Below, piece after piece: positions 1 to 10,360 of a stretch of DNA of 64,000 bases. How positions within the stretch are numbered: position 1 is the first letter of the stretch; the number at the start of each line of letters is the position of its first letter. The position numbers were made by a program, and so were the translations under genes. Source of the stretch: Undaria pinnatifida (taxonomy: Eukaryota > Sar > Phaeophyceae > Laminariales > Alariaceae). The notes under the pieces are model-generated. The model did no database searches. It was given only the letters and a program-made list of their open reading frames with translations, and was not told the DNA's origin. The stretch spans positions 5,079,044 to 5,143,043 of the forward strand of contig JABAKD010000006.1 in NCBI GenBank assembly GCA_012845835.1, read 5' to 3'.

Positions 1-83
1 ACAAAAAAAAAAAAAAAAAAAAAAAACAGTAGTACTCTTCCCGTTTTTTCCCTGTGGGTTGTCCGCGCAACAAACTCGGATTT
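1..83. repeat. Poly-A tract and short unassigned sequence
   Basis: The first 26 bases are almost pure A. They may be the tail of a retroposed element that lies mostly outside the window. Nothing coding is seen here. Confidence 0.4.
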
Positions 84-547
84 CCATGGAGAAGATATAT
101 ATCTAGCCATCCTATTTTCATAATATATATAGTAGCCATTCACTCCCCCCACATGGAGAAGATATATATCTAGCCATTCTATTTTCATTTATATATAGTA
201 GCCATTCACTCCCCCCACATGGAGAAGATATATATCTAGCCATTCTATTTTCATAATATATAATAGCCGTTCACTCCCCCCACATGGAGAAGATATATAT
301 CTAGCCATTCTATTTTCATAATATATAATAGCCGTTCACTCCCCCCACATGGAGAAGATATATATCTAGCCATTTTATTTTCATAATATATAATAGCCGT
401 TCACTCCCCCCACATGGAGAAGATATATATCTAGCCATTCTATTTTCATAATATATAATAGCCGTTCACTCCCCCCACATGGAGAAGATATATATCTAGC
501 CATTCTATTTTCATAATATATAATAGCCATTCACTCCCCCCACATCC
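84..547. repeat. 65-bp tandem repeat, about seven copies
   Basis: The motif CATGGAGAAGATATATATCT recurs at about 84, 152, 218, 283, 348, 413 and 478, and the unit end recurs at 543. The last four intervals are exactly 65 bp and the first three are 66 to 67 bp. Each unit ends in a C-rich block (CACTCCCCCCACAT). Copies are nearly identical, which suggests recent amplification. No coding potential is seen. Confidence 0.95.
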
Positions 548-635
548 TGAAGCACTTCAGGTACACATTGACTACTACTACTAAGTACTAGTACTAGTAC
601 TAGTTGGGTGGCGACGCAAGCCTGTGCTATACATT

Positions 636-795
636 ATAAAAAATGAAAATACACTCCAGCTACTGTGAGATCAAAGATTTCGTCGAAACTCATCTTTGCA
701 AGCTGTGTGTGATACTCCGATCGCGCGTATTACGAGTTGTGTGTCCTCATTAAGGATATAGGTCGGCGACTCCCCTTACAACTACAGTGTAGCTA
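636..795 (+). repeat. Dispersed repeat A (core CATCTTTGCAAGCTG), partial copy
   Basis: This begins with an A/T-rich lead and TACACTCCAGCT, then the conserved core CTCATCTTTGCAAGCTG, then GTGATACTCCGATCGCGCG and a tail with GGCGACTCCCC. The same order is found at 4046, 4674 and 12277, and inverted at 3044-3655, 40490-40740 and 57510-58162. A SINE follows directly at 803. Confidence 0.85.
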
Positions 796-802
796 TATAT
801 AG

Positions 803-1116
803 GTCGCCCCGGTGGCGTATCAGGTTATCCTCGAGCAATAGGTCGGTTTCGTGAGTTCGAATCCCCCCGAGTGCAAACTCGCATCAATTCGTGGGGACTT
901 TTTCTTGTGCACAAATTGACCTGCGGAAAGCGCGAGAGCGTGAGTTAGCAACACTCGATGAAAAATCGACGAGCAGTGGGGTTGCTGAACCCTATGCGCG
1001 TTAAAAATTGAAGGCAAGAACCGGGGGGGGAGAAAGGGACGACACCTGTGACCACGGCTTGTCCAGAAGCTGGAAAGTAGATGTGTGTGAAGAAGAAGAA
1101 AAAAAAGAAAAAAAGT
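803..1116 (+). mobile_element. tRNA-derived SINE, family 1
   Basis: The head has tRNA-like pol III promoter boxes: an A-box-like stretch (GGTGGCGTATCAGG, about 812) and a B box (GAGTTCGAATCCC, about 853). A body of about 230 bp follows, ending in an A-rich tail (AAGAAGAAGAAAAAAAAGAA) near 1090-1116. A second copy in inverted orientation lies at 5838-6148, where the tail is seen as poly-T. Shared head, body and A-tail are the hallmarks of a SINE. No target-site duplication is clear. Confidence 0.8.
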
Positions 1117-2560
1117 AAGTGACTTGACGGGTACTTGGCGGCAAACGATGGAAAAAAAAATGCCACTAAAAAAAACAACTATCAACAATAACTCCATGAC
1201 TGATACAGTACACAGGGAACTTTGACTGCTTACAGCACGTAGAAGAGGAGCCAGATAACCGATCGGGATTGGTATGTCGCAAAGTTATCCCAATGCTGCA
1301 GTAAACAGGCAGGGGTGCATGCAGCAGAAGTTTCTGCGCCCCTAATAAATATATTGAAGTGCTCGATATCTCACCTGAGGCAGCACGACGACTTTCGAGG
1401 ACATTCGTTCCCGCAACCTGAACCCGGTCCACATTTATTTGCGCTATGAGTGTCTTAAGACCAATACTGCCGTAAAAAAAAGTATCATACATTCTAACCG
1501 ATAACTCATATGAACATCACCCTGTTGACCCTGGTACAAGCTATACCGTAATTCCAACGGGAGTCGCCGACCTGTATCCTTGATGAGAAGCAAGCAAAGA
1601 AAAAGGCAACCAACAGCGCCTGAGAAGCAAGATCTTTGTTTTTGGTTTTGAGGCAGCTTAGGGAGGCGTTCTCTCCAAGCATCATACTTCCACAGGCATC
1701 GCCAGCCATCATCATAGACTATTGCTTCTATTATGCATCTCACCCTATCTATTGGTATGCATTATCTCGACCTATCTATTGGTACGTAGAACGTCTACTT
1801 CTGGTAAACCCAAGCATGCAAGCATAGCATGGTCATTAACCCCTTTACAACTGGAAACTCGTTTTTGGGGACAAAATTACTTGGATTTAGCATAGGGAGG
1901 GGTTCGGGGGCTCCAAAGGGGTTAGTACCAAAGTTGAGAGATAGGCCAAGAAACGCCCAGGAGGAGGAAAAAAAAACTTTTTTCTTCGACCCTCCGGCGG
2001 GGGGGGGGGTAAGGGTAGAGGGGGGGGTAGTGTGGTGTGATGTATGTGCAGGTTAATTTTCCTTGTGCGCCCTTGATCGCGAAGCTTTCTTTTTCCACTC
2101 TCTCCGTAGTGTGTGTGGTATACACAATCAGCATCGCGTGGGCGGCCCTCCTCTCTCGTAAGAACCCATACTTCCGAGAAATCAAAGGCCCAGAAATACA
2201 CGAAAACGAACAAACAAGTGTGTATGCAGTGTACACGCTGCCTAGGATTTAAGAAAACGTCCTCCTTGTGCCTAGATTCTCGGCGACCAAAAAAAGACAT
2301 TGAAAAAAGAAAAAACAAGAAATCAACATAATAATAGTAAGTGTCTTCTGGCTCGGGCTGAACAAGAGGATGCACATATGTATACATGTTTTAGCTTAAG
2401 GCCGGGTTTCCAGGTTTCTCACGAAAAGGCCGACGCTGCATACGAGGTACATATGACGTAGCTGTCGTATCAAGTGAGCGCACAGCGGAAAACGAGTATA
2501 ATACAAGAGCATATTGCTAGATTGATGACAAATGTAGCTGATTGGTGGCACCACGAGAGG
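1117..2560. other. No gene recognised; repeat fragments
   Basis: Positions 1509-1586 are a fragment of dispersed repeat A in minus orientation (ATCACCCTGTTGACCCTGG, GGGAGTCGCCGACC). Positions 1836-1925 match 27488-27575 over about 85 bp (CCCTTTACAACTGGAAAC, then TTGGATTTAG and AGGGAGGGG). The open frames over 1.9-2.4 kb come from poly-G/poly-C tracts and look non-coding. Confidence 0.5.
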
Positions 2561-2564
2561 CAAG

Positions 2565-2651
2565 TTTTATAAGGCTTAGTTTGGGTAAGCTATTAGTGGT
2601 CAACCTTTTGCGTGTGGCCAAACGGACCAATACCCCACTAATTCATTAACA
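2565..2651 (+). repeat. 5' LTR of the TRIM
   Basis: This is 87 bp long, starts TTTTATAAGG (TG altered relative to the other copy) and ends CATTAACA. It differs from the 3' copy at roughly a dozen positions, so the insertion is not recent. Confidence 0.75.
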
Positions 2652-2852
2652 AATGGCGTCGTCGGCAGACCATGTTTTTATTGGGTCGTGGGTTCAACTC
2701 CCACCATCCACACTTTTATTTTCGGACTTCCCCCATGTCGAACTTGAAAAATACTCTCCCCGGTATCCCCAGGAAATGAAACCGCTTGGATATTGACAGG
2801 TCTGCCTGTATATCCGGCCGACCTAGTATCCCGCCATTTCAGGGGGGAAGAG

Positions 2853-2939
2853 TGTTATAAGGCTTAGTTTGGGTAAGCTATAGGTTAACCTTTTGCAAGT
2901 GGTCAAACGGACTTATACCCCACTAATTCCTTAATAACA
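2853..2939 (+). repeat. 3' LTR of the TRIM
   Basis: This is 87 bp long, with ends TGTTAT and ATAACA in inverted-repeat relation. It is directly preceded by a purine tract. Confidence 0.75.
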
Positions 2940-3043
2940 CAATTAACTGCCTGGACTGCGGTCATTATGCCGATTCTTCTCTGATATAACCCCTTCGAAC
3001 ACTCCACCCTCTCTCTACTCACTGATTGTACGAATTAACCCAG

Positions 3044-3655
3044 GATGTACATGATAAACTGATGCATTGCTTCCAAAACTGTCACATTTATCCCCTCAAA
3101 ATAATGTATAGTTTCCACGCACATATTGAGCTGCCCCACACGACCCCCCCCCGCCCCAACCCCCCCCCCCCCCGATAATAAACTGGTGCATTTTTTTTTT
3201 TTTTCTTCTGAAACCGTTAGATTTATCCCCTTGAAAGGATTTATAGCTTACATGCACAAATTGCCCCCCCTTCCCCCCCCCCCCCCCCCCCCCCTCCAAC
3301 CCCGCTCGCTTTTGATCTAAACCAAGCCCCCACGTCCTTAAAAACTCCGCCCCCCCCCTCACCGGTTATTCGACTTACAAGATTCACTTGATAAACGGAT
3401 ACATTTCCCTCCACAGCTGTCAGATTTTGTCCCCCTCAGAAACGGGTTTTATAGTTTCCGCGCACAGACCGACTAAAATCACCCTGTTGACCCTGATAGC
3501 TACACTGTAGTTGTAAGGGGAGTCGCCGACCTATATCCTTAATGAGGACACAAAACTCGTAATACGCGCGATCGGAGTATCACACACAGCTTGCAAAGAT
3601 GAGTTTCGACGAAATCTTCGATCTCACAGCTGGAGTGTATTTTTATTTTTTATAA
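3044..3655 (-). repeat. Dispersed repeat A, long copy with three internal modules
   Basis: Read on the + strand, three related modules follow each other. Each has ATAAACNGNTGCATT or similar, a T/C tract, CAGATTTATCCCC, an 'ATTTATAGTTTCCGCGCACA'-type box, and then a long poly-C tract. They are followed by the common end with TTGACCCTG, GGGAGTCGCCGACC, CAGCTTGCAAAGATGAG and GATCTCACAGCTGGAGTG. The copy at 57510-58162 is the same over its whole length and in the same orientation, 54 kb away. Confidence 0.85.
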
Positions 3656-3904
3656 TCATATGATGAGCTTAATTCTGAAGGTATTATCGTAGAACAACTG
3701 GTGACTCCTCTAATCCAGTGCGTGTGGTCTTCGTGTTAATGAAGTATTGTATGGCGAGCTACGTGTACGTGGTACCAGGAAGGTACTGGTACAGGTTAAC
3801 CCCGTACTAAGCTACTGACTGTATGCTATCCTCTGCAGCATCGACTTGCTTGGTACTTTACTGCACGCGGTGCTGCCATAAACAAGTACCAATAATTAAT
3901 TTCA

Positions 3905-4035
3905 TTGACCCACACAAGCCTTGGTTGGTTTTGTTTGTGTTTTTTCCCTGGGGTATTCCTCAGCTCAAGAGAGACTGGAGCCTGTCCTGTGAGCACGGAC
4001 TTGATTATGCGAGTTAATGTGAGAACAACAACAAT
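3905..4035 (+). repeat. Dispersed repeat C (GACTGGAGCCTGTCC family)
   Basis: This contains TTGGTTGGTTTTGTTTGTG, CTGGGGTATTCCTCAGCTC, GACTGGAGCCTGTCC and GCACGGACTTGATTATGCG. Related copies are at 15650-15820 (minus), 17068-17130 (minus, partial) and 19085-19215 (plus). It directly abuts repeat A at 4046. No coding potential is seen. Confidence 0.7.
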
Positions 4036-4045
4036 ATAAATATTA

Positions 4046-4403
4046 TTAAAATTAAAATACACTCCATCCAGCTGTGAGATCGAATATTTTGTCGAAACTC
4101 ATCTTTGCACGCTGTGTGTGATACTCCGATCGCGCGTATGACGGGTTGTGTGTCCTCATTAAGGATATAGGTCGGCGACTCCCCTTTAGAACTACAGTGC
4201 AGCTTGTACCAGGGTCGACAGGGTGATGTTAGTCGGTCTGTGCGCGGAAACTATAAAACCCGTTTCTGAGGGGGACAAAAATCTGACAGCTGTGGAAGGA
4301 AATGCATCAGTTTATTATCAAGTGAATCCTGTGAGTCGAATAACCGGTGAGGGGAGGGCGGAGTTTTTAAGGACGTGGGGGCCTGATTTTGATCAATATA
4401 TGT
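4046..4403 (+). repeat. Dispersed repeat A, plus copy
   Basis: This shows the full order TACACTCCATCCAGCTGTGAG, CATCTTTGCACGCTG, GATCGCGCG, GGCGACTCCCC, GTCGACAGGGTGATG, GCGCGGAAACTATAAAACCC and GGCGGAGTTTTTAAGGACG. It is a near-twin of the copy at 4674. Confidence 0.85.
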
Positions 4404-4673
4404 AATCATTTTCTTCGGGGATTCGGTCAGGAGTTTTTTTCCGTCTTGGCCTCAGTATGCGGTTATCGGTGAACTGGAATTCTCGGTCAAATAGCTTCGT
4501 TCGAGCGCCGTCTTCGGGGGGCGGCTCAAACGCCCCTCGCCCTGCCGTATCCGTTCCGCACTGGGCCGGGATTGGGTACGTGGGCTGAGCGAGTCAACAA
4601 GCGAGAAGTGCGCAATTTTTGTTGTATTTTGGGCGGTATACGCCCGAGCTATTCTTGGATCTTGGCATAATAT
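4404..4673. other. Unassigned spacer between two repeat A copies
   Basis: This is moderately GC-rich sequence with no open frame that looks coding and no repeat recognised elsewhere in the window. Confidence 0.4.
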
Positions 4674-5100
4674 TATAAAAATTAAAATACACTCCAGCTG
4701 TGAGATCGAATATTTTGTCGAAACTCATCTTTGCACGCTGTGTGTGATACTCCGATCGCGCGTATGTATGACGGGTTGTGTGTCCTCATTAAGGATATAG
4801 GCCGGCGACTCCCCTTGCAACTATAGTGCAGCTTGTACCAGGGTCAACAGGGTGATGTTAACCAATCTGTGCACGGAAACTATAAAACCCGTTTCTGAGG
4901 GGGACAAAATCTGACAGCTGTGGAAGGAAATGCATCAGTTTATCAAGTGAATCCTGTAATTCGGATATCCGGTGAGGGTAGGGCGGAGTTTTTAAGGACG
5001 TGGGGGCCTGGTTTTGATCAAAAGGGGGGCGGGAGGGGGGAAGGGCGGGGAGGGGACGGGTGGGGCAGGTCTATTTGTGCGTGGAAACTATAAATATTTC
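4674..5100 (+). repeat. Dispersed repeat A, plus copy with G-rich module
   Basis: This has the same order as the copy at 4046. It extends further into a poly-G stretch (about 5023-5060) and a second GTGGAAACTATAAATATT box. It lies tandem with the copy at 4046. Confidence 0.85.
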
Positions 5101-5837
5101 TATAATATATATGCAGCGCTTTCAATTGAACAAAAAAAACACATGGAAAAACATGTATTTCCAAGTTGGCATCATTTCCAAAGTAGCTTCTTCTTTCGTC
5201 CCCACCACACTTTTTCCACGGTCACACCTCGAAGCGTTTGGCCTATTGTCGTACGACTGCAGCAGTGTCGTTGCTTTTCGGTGTCGGATTTCACGGTTAA
5301 ATACCTTTGTTTCTAGCGCTCGTTGTCTTCGAGGCGGGTCGTTCCCTACCCAACGACATCATTGCACCCAGTGTCTGTGCTGATTCTTCATTCTAGAGAG
5401 ATACAAGTTATTATTATGTGGTCACAGACTGTGAGACAGAGTAAATCAAACAATCGCAATTAATCAAAGTATAAAGCAAGCGAAATGCTAGCGTACCGGG
5501 TACGAGAACACAACAAAACAGGCCAGACCATTAAAAAAAATACCTGGTAGAAAATACCTGGTAGACAGTATCCACGGAAGGAACCAGTGAGTGGCATGCA
5601 TTCGTCCCGGTATCACATCGTTTGGGGTTGTTTTTTTCCCCCAAGAAGACTTTCTGGAGAAATATAGGCGGTGTGCTTTGTTGTTGCTGTGGTCCTTGAC
5701 TCCGTTGCTGTTGTCGTTTGCCGGTCAAGTGCAAGCGGTCGTGTTGGTACGTAACTGACAAATAGGTTTGTGTTGCTTTGTACTTACTTGACGTGCTCCT
5801 TGTCGCTGACTGCTGTTTGATAATCTCTGCTAGTGAT
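5101..5837. other. No gene recognised
   Basis: A stretch of about 90 bp at 5343-5430 (CTACCCAACGACATCATTGC ... GTGCTGATTCTTCATTCTAG) is related to 39695-39785 and 60655-60755. Two adjacent TACCTGGTA motifs lie at 5541 and 5555. No credible coding frame is seen. Confidence 0.45.
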
Positions 5838-6148
5838 TTTTTTTTTTTTTGGCACACTTCTACTTTCCAGCTTCTGGACATACAAGCCGTGATGACAGGT
5901 GTCGTCCTTCCCTTCCCCCCCCCAGGTTGTTGCCTTCATTTTTTTTTTGCGCATAAGGTTCAGCACCCAATTATCGTCGATTTTTCATCAAGTGTTGCTA
6001 ACTAACGCTCTCGCGCTTTCCGCAAGTCATTTAGTGCACGAGAAAAGTCCCACGAAAATCTATACGAGTACGCACTCGGGGGGATTCGAACTCACGAAAC
6101 TGACCTATACCAGGCTCGAGGATAACCTGATACGCCACCGGGGCAGTG
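5838..6148 (-). mobile_element. tRNA-derived SINE, family 1, inverted copy
   Basis: On the + strand it begins with poly-T (the A-tail) and ends with the tRNA-like head: GGGGGATTCGAACTCACG is the reversed B box and GATACGCCACCGGGGC the reversed A-box region. It matches 803-1116 along the body, including GCGAGAGCG and the GTCGTCCC region, with many point differences. Confidence 0.8.
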
Positions 6149-6162
6149 AGTGAGTGATATAG

Positions 6163-6528
6163 AGCCGGTCGGCCCGGTGGTCTAGTGGGTTTACACAATA
6201 ATTAAATTGATACTAGCGTTGGTCCTTGAGTTAAATAATCACCGCGTTGTGAGCTTTGTTGGTTTTATTTATTAGCAGAAATAGACTAAATGAGAAGGGA
6301 AGCATCAACAAACTGCTGAAATCGCCTAGCAGCGTGGGTAGGTACAAATCGACGCGAATTGACGAGGAAAGAAAATGCTGAACTCTTCTCGCGATAAAAA
6401 TTAGGGCATGTACCGTAGGGGGGAGGGGGGAGGGGAGCCCGCTATATGACGCCGGACCTGAGTTATACTACTGGGAGGGCGAGAGTAGTGCGAGCATCAC
6501 AATAAATAGGATGGGAAAAGGAAAATAA
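6163..6528 (+). mobile_element. tRNA-derived SINE, family 2
   Basis: The head GAGCCGGTCGGCCCGGTGGTCTAGTGG is tRNA-like but the B box is poorly kept here. The body contains AGCGTGGGTAGGTACAA, TCGACGCGAATTGACGAGG, TGACGCCGGACCTGAGTTA and GGGAGGGCGAG, ending near GGATGGGAAAAGGAAAA. The same landmarks occur in order at 52057-52381, where the head is better preserved. Confidence 0.75.
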
Positions 6529-6739
6529 GCGAAGTGTATTACGGCTGCTGTAATAATACGAAAACAAGTTGCACCGATCGACTCGATCTGGACCGACTGC
6601 TGTATACTATGCAATTGGTCCACGTACAATTTATTCCCTAATCACAGGCCAGTATGAGATGATAGTCATTGAACTTGCCGAACTTCTTAGTGAGTGGTGG
6701 TTTCCTCTATCCACGAAACTCGGCCGAGCCGATCAATCG

Positions 6740-7890
6740 AAGGTTGGGTTACACTGTGCGGGGTGGTATCGAGGCAGGACGTCAAATGAAATGTCCGCGC
6801 ACCGCGGGGTTGGGATATACAAACAAAAATTCAGCAGCAGTAGCGCGAGTTGCCCCATTCTTTTCTAGTGGAAAGTACCTTGAAGAATTTCCGAACCGGA
6901 GTTGGACCCTGTTCGGTGGTGCTGGCGTTGTATACCAACCTCAGCTAGCTAAGGCTTCCACACCGTGCGGTGCGGTGTCGGCCCGGGAGAAGTCGGTTTT
7001 CGTCCCCGGTTTGTTGGAGTTGATGGGGTATGGAAGAATTTCTGGAATGGCGGTGGAGCCCTATCCTCATCGGGTGCGTCGGAACGCCCCCCGCCCGTTT
7101 GCTGGTCTATCTCCTCCCCGGGTGTCCCTGGCTCTACGAGCTGCACAGCCACCCAATGATAGGCCAAAGTGAATAATAGATTATTGTCGCACCATCGTGC
7201 GGGGCTGTGTCTACCCGCGGGAGAAATTATCGACCCCGGTTTGTCAGGATTTCTGAAACGGGCACACGACTCTATATCCTCCCATGGTGGCGTTGACATT
7301 ATGTCCGAGCCCCAGCCAATCAGCGGTAAACGAATATGGTTGGGGTTCCACGTCGTGCGGAGTGGTGTCGATACGGGAGGTCATCGTTACTGTTCCTGTG
7401 TTTTCGGAGCTGTAGAGATTCGGGGGATTCATTAATCGGGAATGGGACCCTATCTTCCCGTGTGCGACGGAAATGCCCCCCTATTGATGGGCCGCTATCC
7501 GCCTAGGACGGCGCTATGGAGCTCGAACCAATCGGCGATTAGCCGACAGGATTGGGGTTTTCTCACCGTGAGGGTGGTGTCGACCCGAGGAAGCTCTGTT
7601 TGCTTCCCCGGTTGATGGAAGTTTTAGAGATGTGGAACGACCTCTGGACCGGGGATGCGACCCTAAATCCTCGCGAGGAGGAGCTGGCTCAACATACGAA
7701 CCATGGCCAATAAAAAAATTCGCCGGTTGGGTTGGGATTTCCACACCGTGCGGGGAGGTATCAACCCGGGTGACATCCGGGTTCGTCCCCGGGTTGTCGG
7801 AGTTGTAGTGTGTGGATGGATTCCGATCCCGGCATGTGACCCTATCGTGCCCGGGTGACGCCTATTTTGTGTATAAATCCTGGCCAATGA
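6740..7890. repeat. Diverged tandem repeat, ~155-230-bp units, about six copies
   Basis: A landmark like TTCCACACCGTGCGGGGNGGTGTCGACCCGGGAG recurs near 6750, 6958, 7190, 7345, 7560 and 7740. It is followed each time by 'TTCGTCCCCGGTTTGTNGGAGTT', 'GGANTGGGACCCTATCNTCNCG' and 'CCAATNAGCG'-like blocks. The units are well diverged. No credible protein is encoded. Confidence 0.75.
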
Positions 7891-10330
7891 GCGATCAGAC
7901 CAAAAAGACAACATGTTTTATTTTCGTCTATAAAAACTCGTAAGCGCTGTAGTCGCGTACTGTTACAGTAACTACAAGAAGTGAGCGATCTACACAGCTG
8001 GCAATAAGCAGCAGCATTGCAATAGCATTCGAGGGGTTGAATGACGAAGGCAGCCATACCACCGTGTTTCGCGACTGGAACAACGTCAGCACGTCTCTCC
8101 ACGATCAGACAACACGCAGACATTCGATCTGGGAGGCTCGGATCAAGATGATACTATTATATTATACCAGGTATAGACTAATAATAATGCATTGTAATTT
8201 CAGGAGCTGGCTCAGTGCGCGCCTTTCAGTGGCTACGAAGAGAACACGCAGCGGGCATTATCAGTCACCCTACTAGCCCCGGATGCTTGATTGAGTTAAA
8301 ATATCATAAGAAACGCACTCGACACGTTTTGCTGCCAGACTAAAGGGTCAGTCGGTCGGCGTGTGCTCGGATTTATCCGATTGAAATCTGATGAACCTCG
8401 GAATCGGATTCACATAAAATACGGTAGCTATTTTTATTTCGTATGTAATACAGTAATTAATAGTATTACATTGTCATGATTTGTCAGTCTACATCGAACT
8501 CTTGGCATTACCTTACATACTGTACGGGCAGACTAGACCATGTGTATGGTGATTTCTTTTACTCTACCAAAGTACTCGTATTGAATCGAACAAATCGAAG
8601 TGCGCTGCCCTGCCCTACTCGAAGCATGGGTGCCGGCGAATGCCGGCGCCCGTGCGGAGCTCTTGTAGTGTATACAACCGTGATTGCGCTGAGACAGTCA
8701 ATACAACACCGTCCGACTACCTCCACTGCCTGGTGGGGGGGAGAACAGATGATCCGCCCCTTGTGGGAAAAGGCTGATTCATTTATATTATTTGTATTAT
8801 AGAGAGCGACTTTCGCGCGTGGGATTAAAACCGAAACAAGTGTGATCTAGTCTATACTTGATTCTTTGGTATTAAATTGATGGTCAAGCGACAAAAAAAA
8901 GTAGTTGCTACCAGCAACACAGGCATAGACTTTTGTTGCTGTTACATTTAGTATTTTACCTGGCATGTTGCCGGGTGCACCACACAGCGCGCGCCTTCCT
9001 GCTCGCCGTGTCAGAACACCGCACCTGCACGACAAGCACTATTAGTCTACTGCCTGTTCGGGTTGGTTCGGGGGTTATCATATCCGAATCTGTTCTTTAG
9101 AGTAGACGAGAAACACAAACATCCAAACATCATCTTTTTCTTCGACTACAACATTCTTTCATTTGTCATGGCCGATAGAGAGGCAATTAAAATGCTTGCC
9201 AACGTTACGGCACGGGTACTCGTACTTGTAAATAGTGCAGGTGAGCTGCTTGCTGCTGCTGTATGTAGCTGTTGACCTACGTGCAGGAGAGCTAACAGGC
9301 CTGGAATGCCACGCGATCGAAAGTAACGGACATGGAGCGAACGGACGGGTGGGTGTTCGCAGGTATCATATCCTGAGAAAACAATCAACACACTCAATTA
9401 CAGTGTACTCGGAGTATCAATCTCTCCGCCGCATTCAGCATCATCTGTACTGTACGCGGGTCACCTTGGCACTTTGCGCTGCTTTGTGTGCGCGAACGTG
9501 GCGATCTGGTACATACATCTCATCGGCATACTAGGCATCAGGCGTGGCTATGTATGCATGATCTAATCATACGCGCCAAAACCGCAGTCAGCAATCAACG
9601 ATTCCCGACTAAACGGTTAGGAGTGCTTGCCGCACTTCTAGCCATGTCGCGTACGTTTCATCACGCGATACGAAGTGCAACCTCTGGTATTATTTAGTAC
9701 TGCTGCTGTAATAAACGAAAAGCACCAACCGTCGGTTTCTCCTTTTTTTTGCGTTGCTCTCAACCTATCCCGAACCACAACAAATACATCCCATCTGTAC
9801 TACCAGCTGGAATGACGGGATGTCGAGGCATTGAACAAACCTCATCTCCTCCTCCGGAGGCTCTACGCCTTTCGTTCTAGACTAGAAACCATATCGTGTC
9901 GTGGGCTCGGCTTATCTCCGTTCTCTCGAATGATCCCCATTCTGATTCTGAGATTCTGCCTTGCGATCAGAGATTCCAACTTGTAACGGCGAAAATACAA
10001 AAGCCTCACATGCGGAACTCCCCAATATGTTTTCGGTTTTTCTCCTTCTGGGAGACGAGAGACTGGTTTCCAGATAGAGCCTGCCCGTGTCACCTACCTC
10101 AAGCTCGTCGCTCCGGTCTGTCCACAGTCTTCACAAGGCGAGTACCCCCGCCTCAGTGCTTCCCTTTCCCCCGGGGCTTGCCATCGTAGACCACGGCGGA
10201 AGGCCTGTTCCCCGAACTTGTAGGTGCATTTCCAAGTTCGTTTTTAGTGACATCGCTCCGAGGTGTGGCAGGGGACCCTATCTGCCTCTGTTTTTTTACT
10301 ATCACCAGTCCCAGGCGCGAGAGCTTTGTG
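7891..10330. other. Unassigned region upstream of the PhoD-like gene; probable promoter and 5' UTR at its right end
   Basis: No gene or clear mobile element is recognised. The last few hundred bases before 10361 are GC-richer, with pyrimidine runs (about 10138-10290), and are the likely place for the promoter or leader of the PhoD-like gene, but no specific box can be named. An in-frame TGA at 10331-10333 limits the reading frame of exon 1 upstream. Confidence 0.35.
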
Positions 10331-10360
10331 TGACACATCACACAACGAGCTGACGCCCGT

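Larger units (their letters stand above)
2565..2939 (+). mobile_element. TRIM: miniature LTR retrotransposon, complete, 375 bp
   Basis: Two direct repeats of 87 bp lie at 2565-2651 and 2853-2939. The downstream copy starts TGTTATAAGG and ends TTAATAACA, so it has the TG...CA ends and terminal inverted repeats of an LTR. Two bases after the upstream copy is a sequence starting TGGCGTCGTCGG, as expected for a tRNA primer-binding site. Directly before the downstream copy is a polypurine tract (AGGGGGGAAGAG, about 2841-2852). The internal part is about 200 bp with no coding capacity. It would rely on another element's enzymes. A clean target duplication is not seen. The strand is set by the PBS and PPT order. 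Confidence 0.8.

Noticed and set aside
803-880. A functional tRNA gene
   Set aside because: The A and B boxes are present but the cloverleaf stems do not pair convincingly, and the sequence continues into a SINE body with an A-tail that is found twice.
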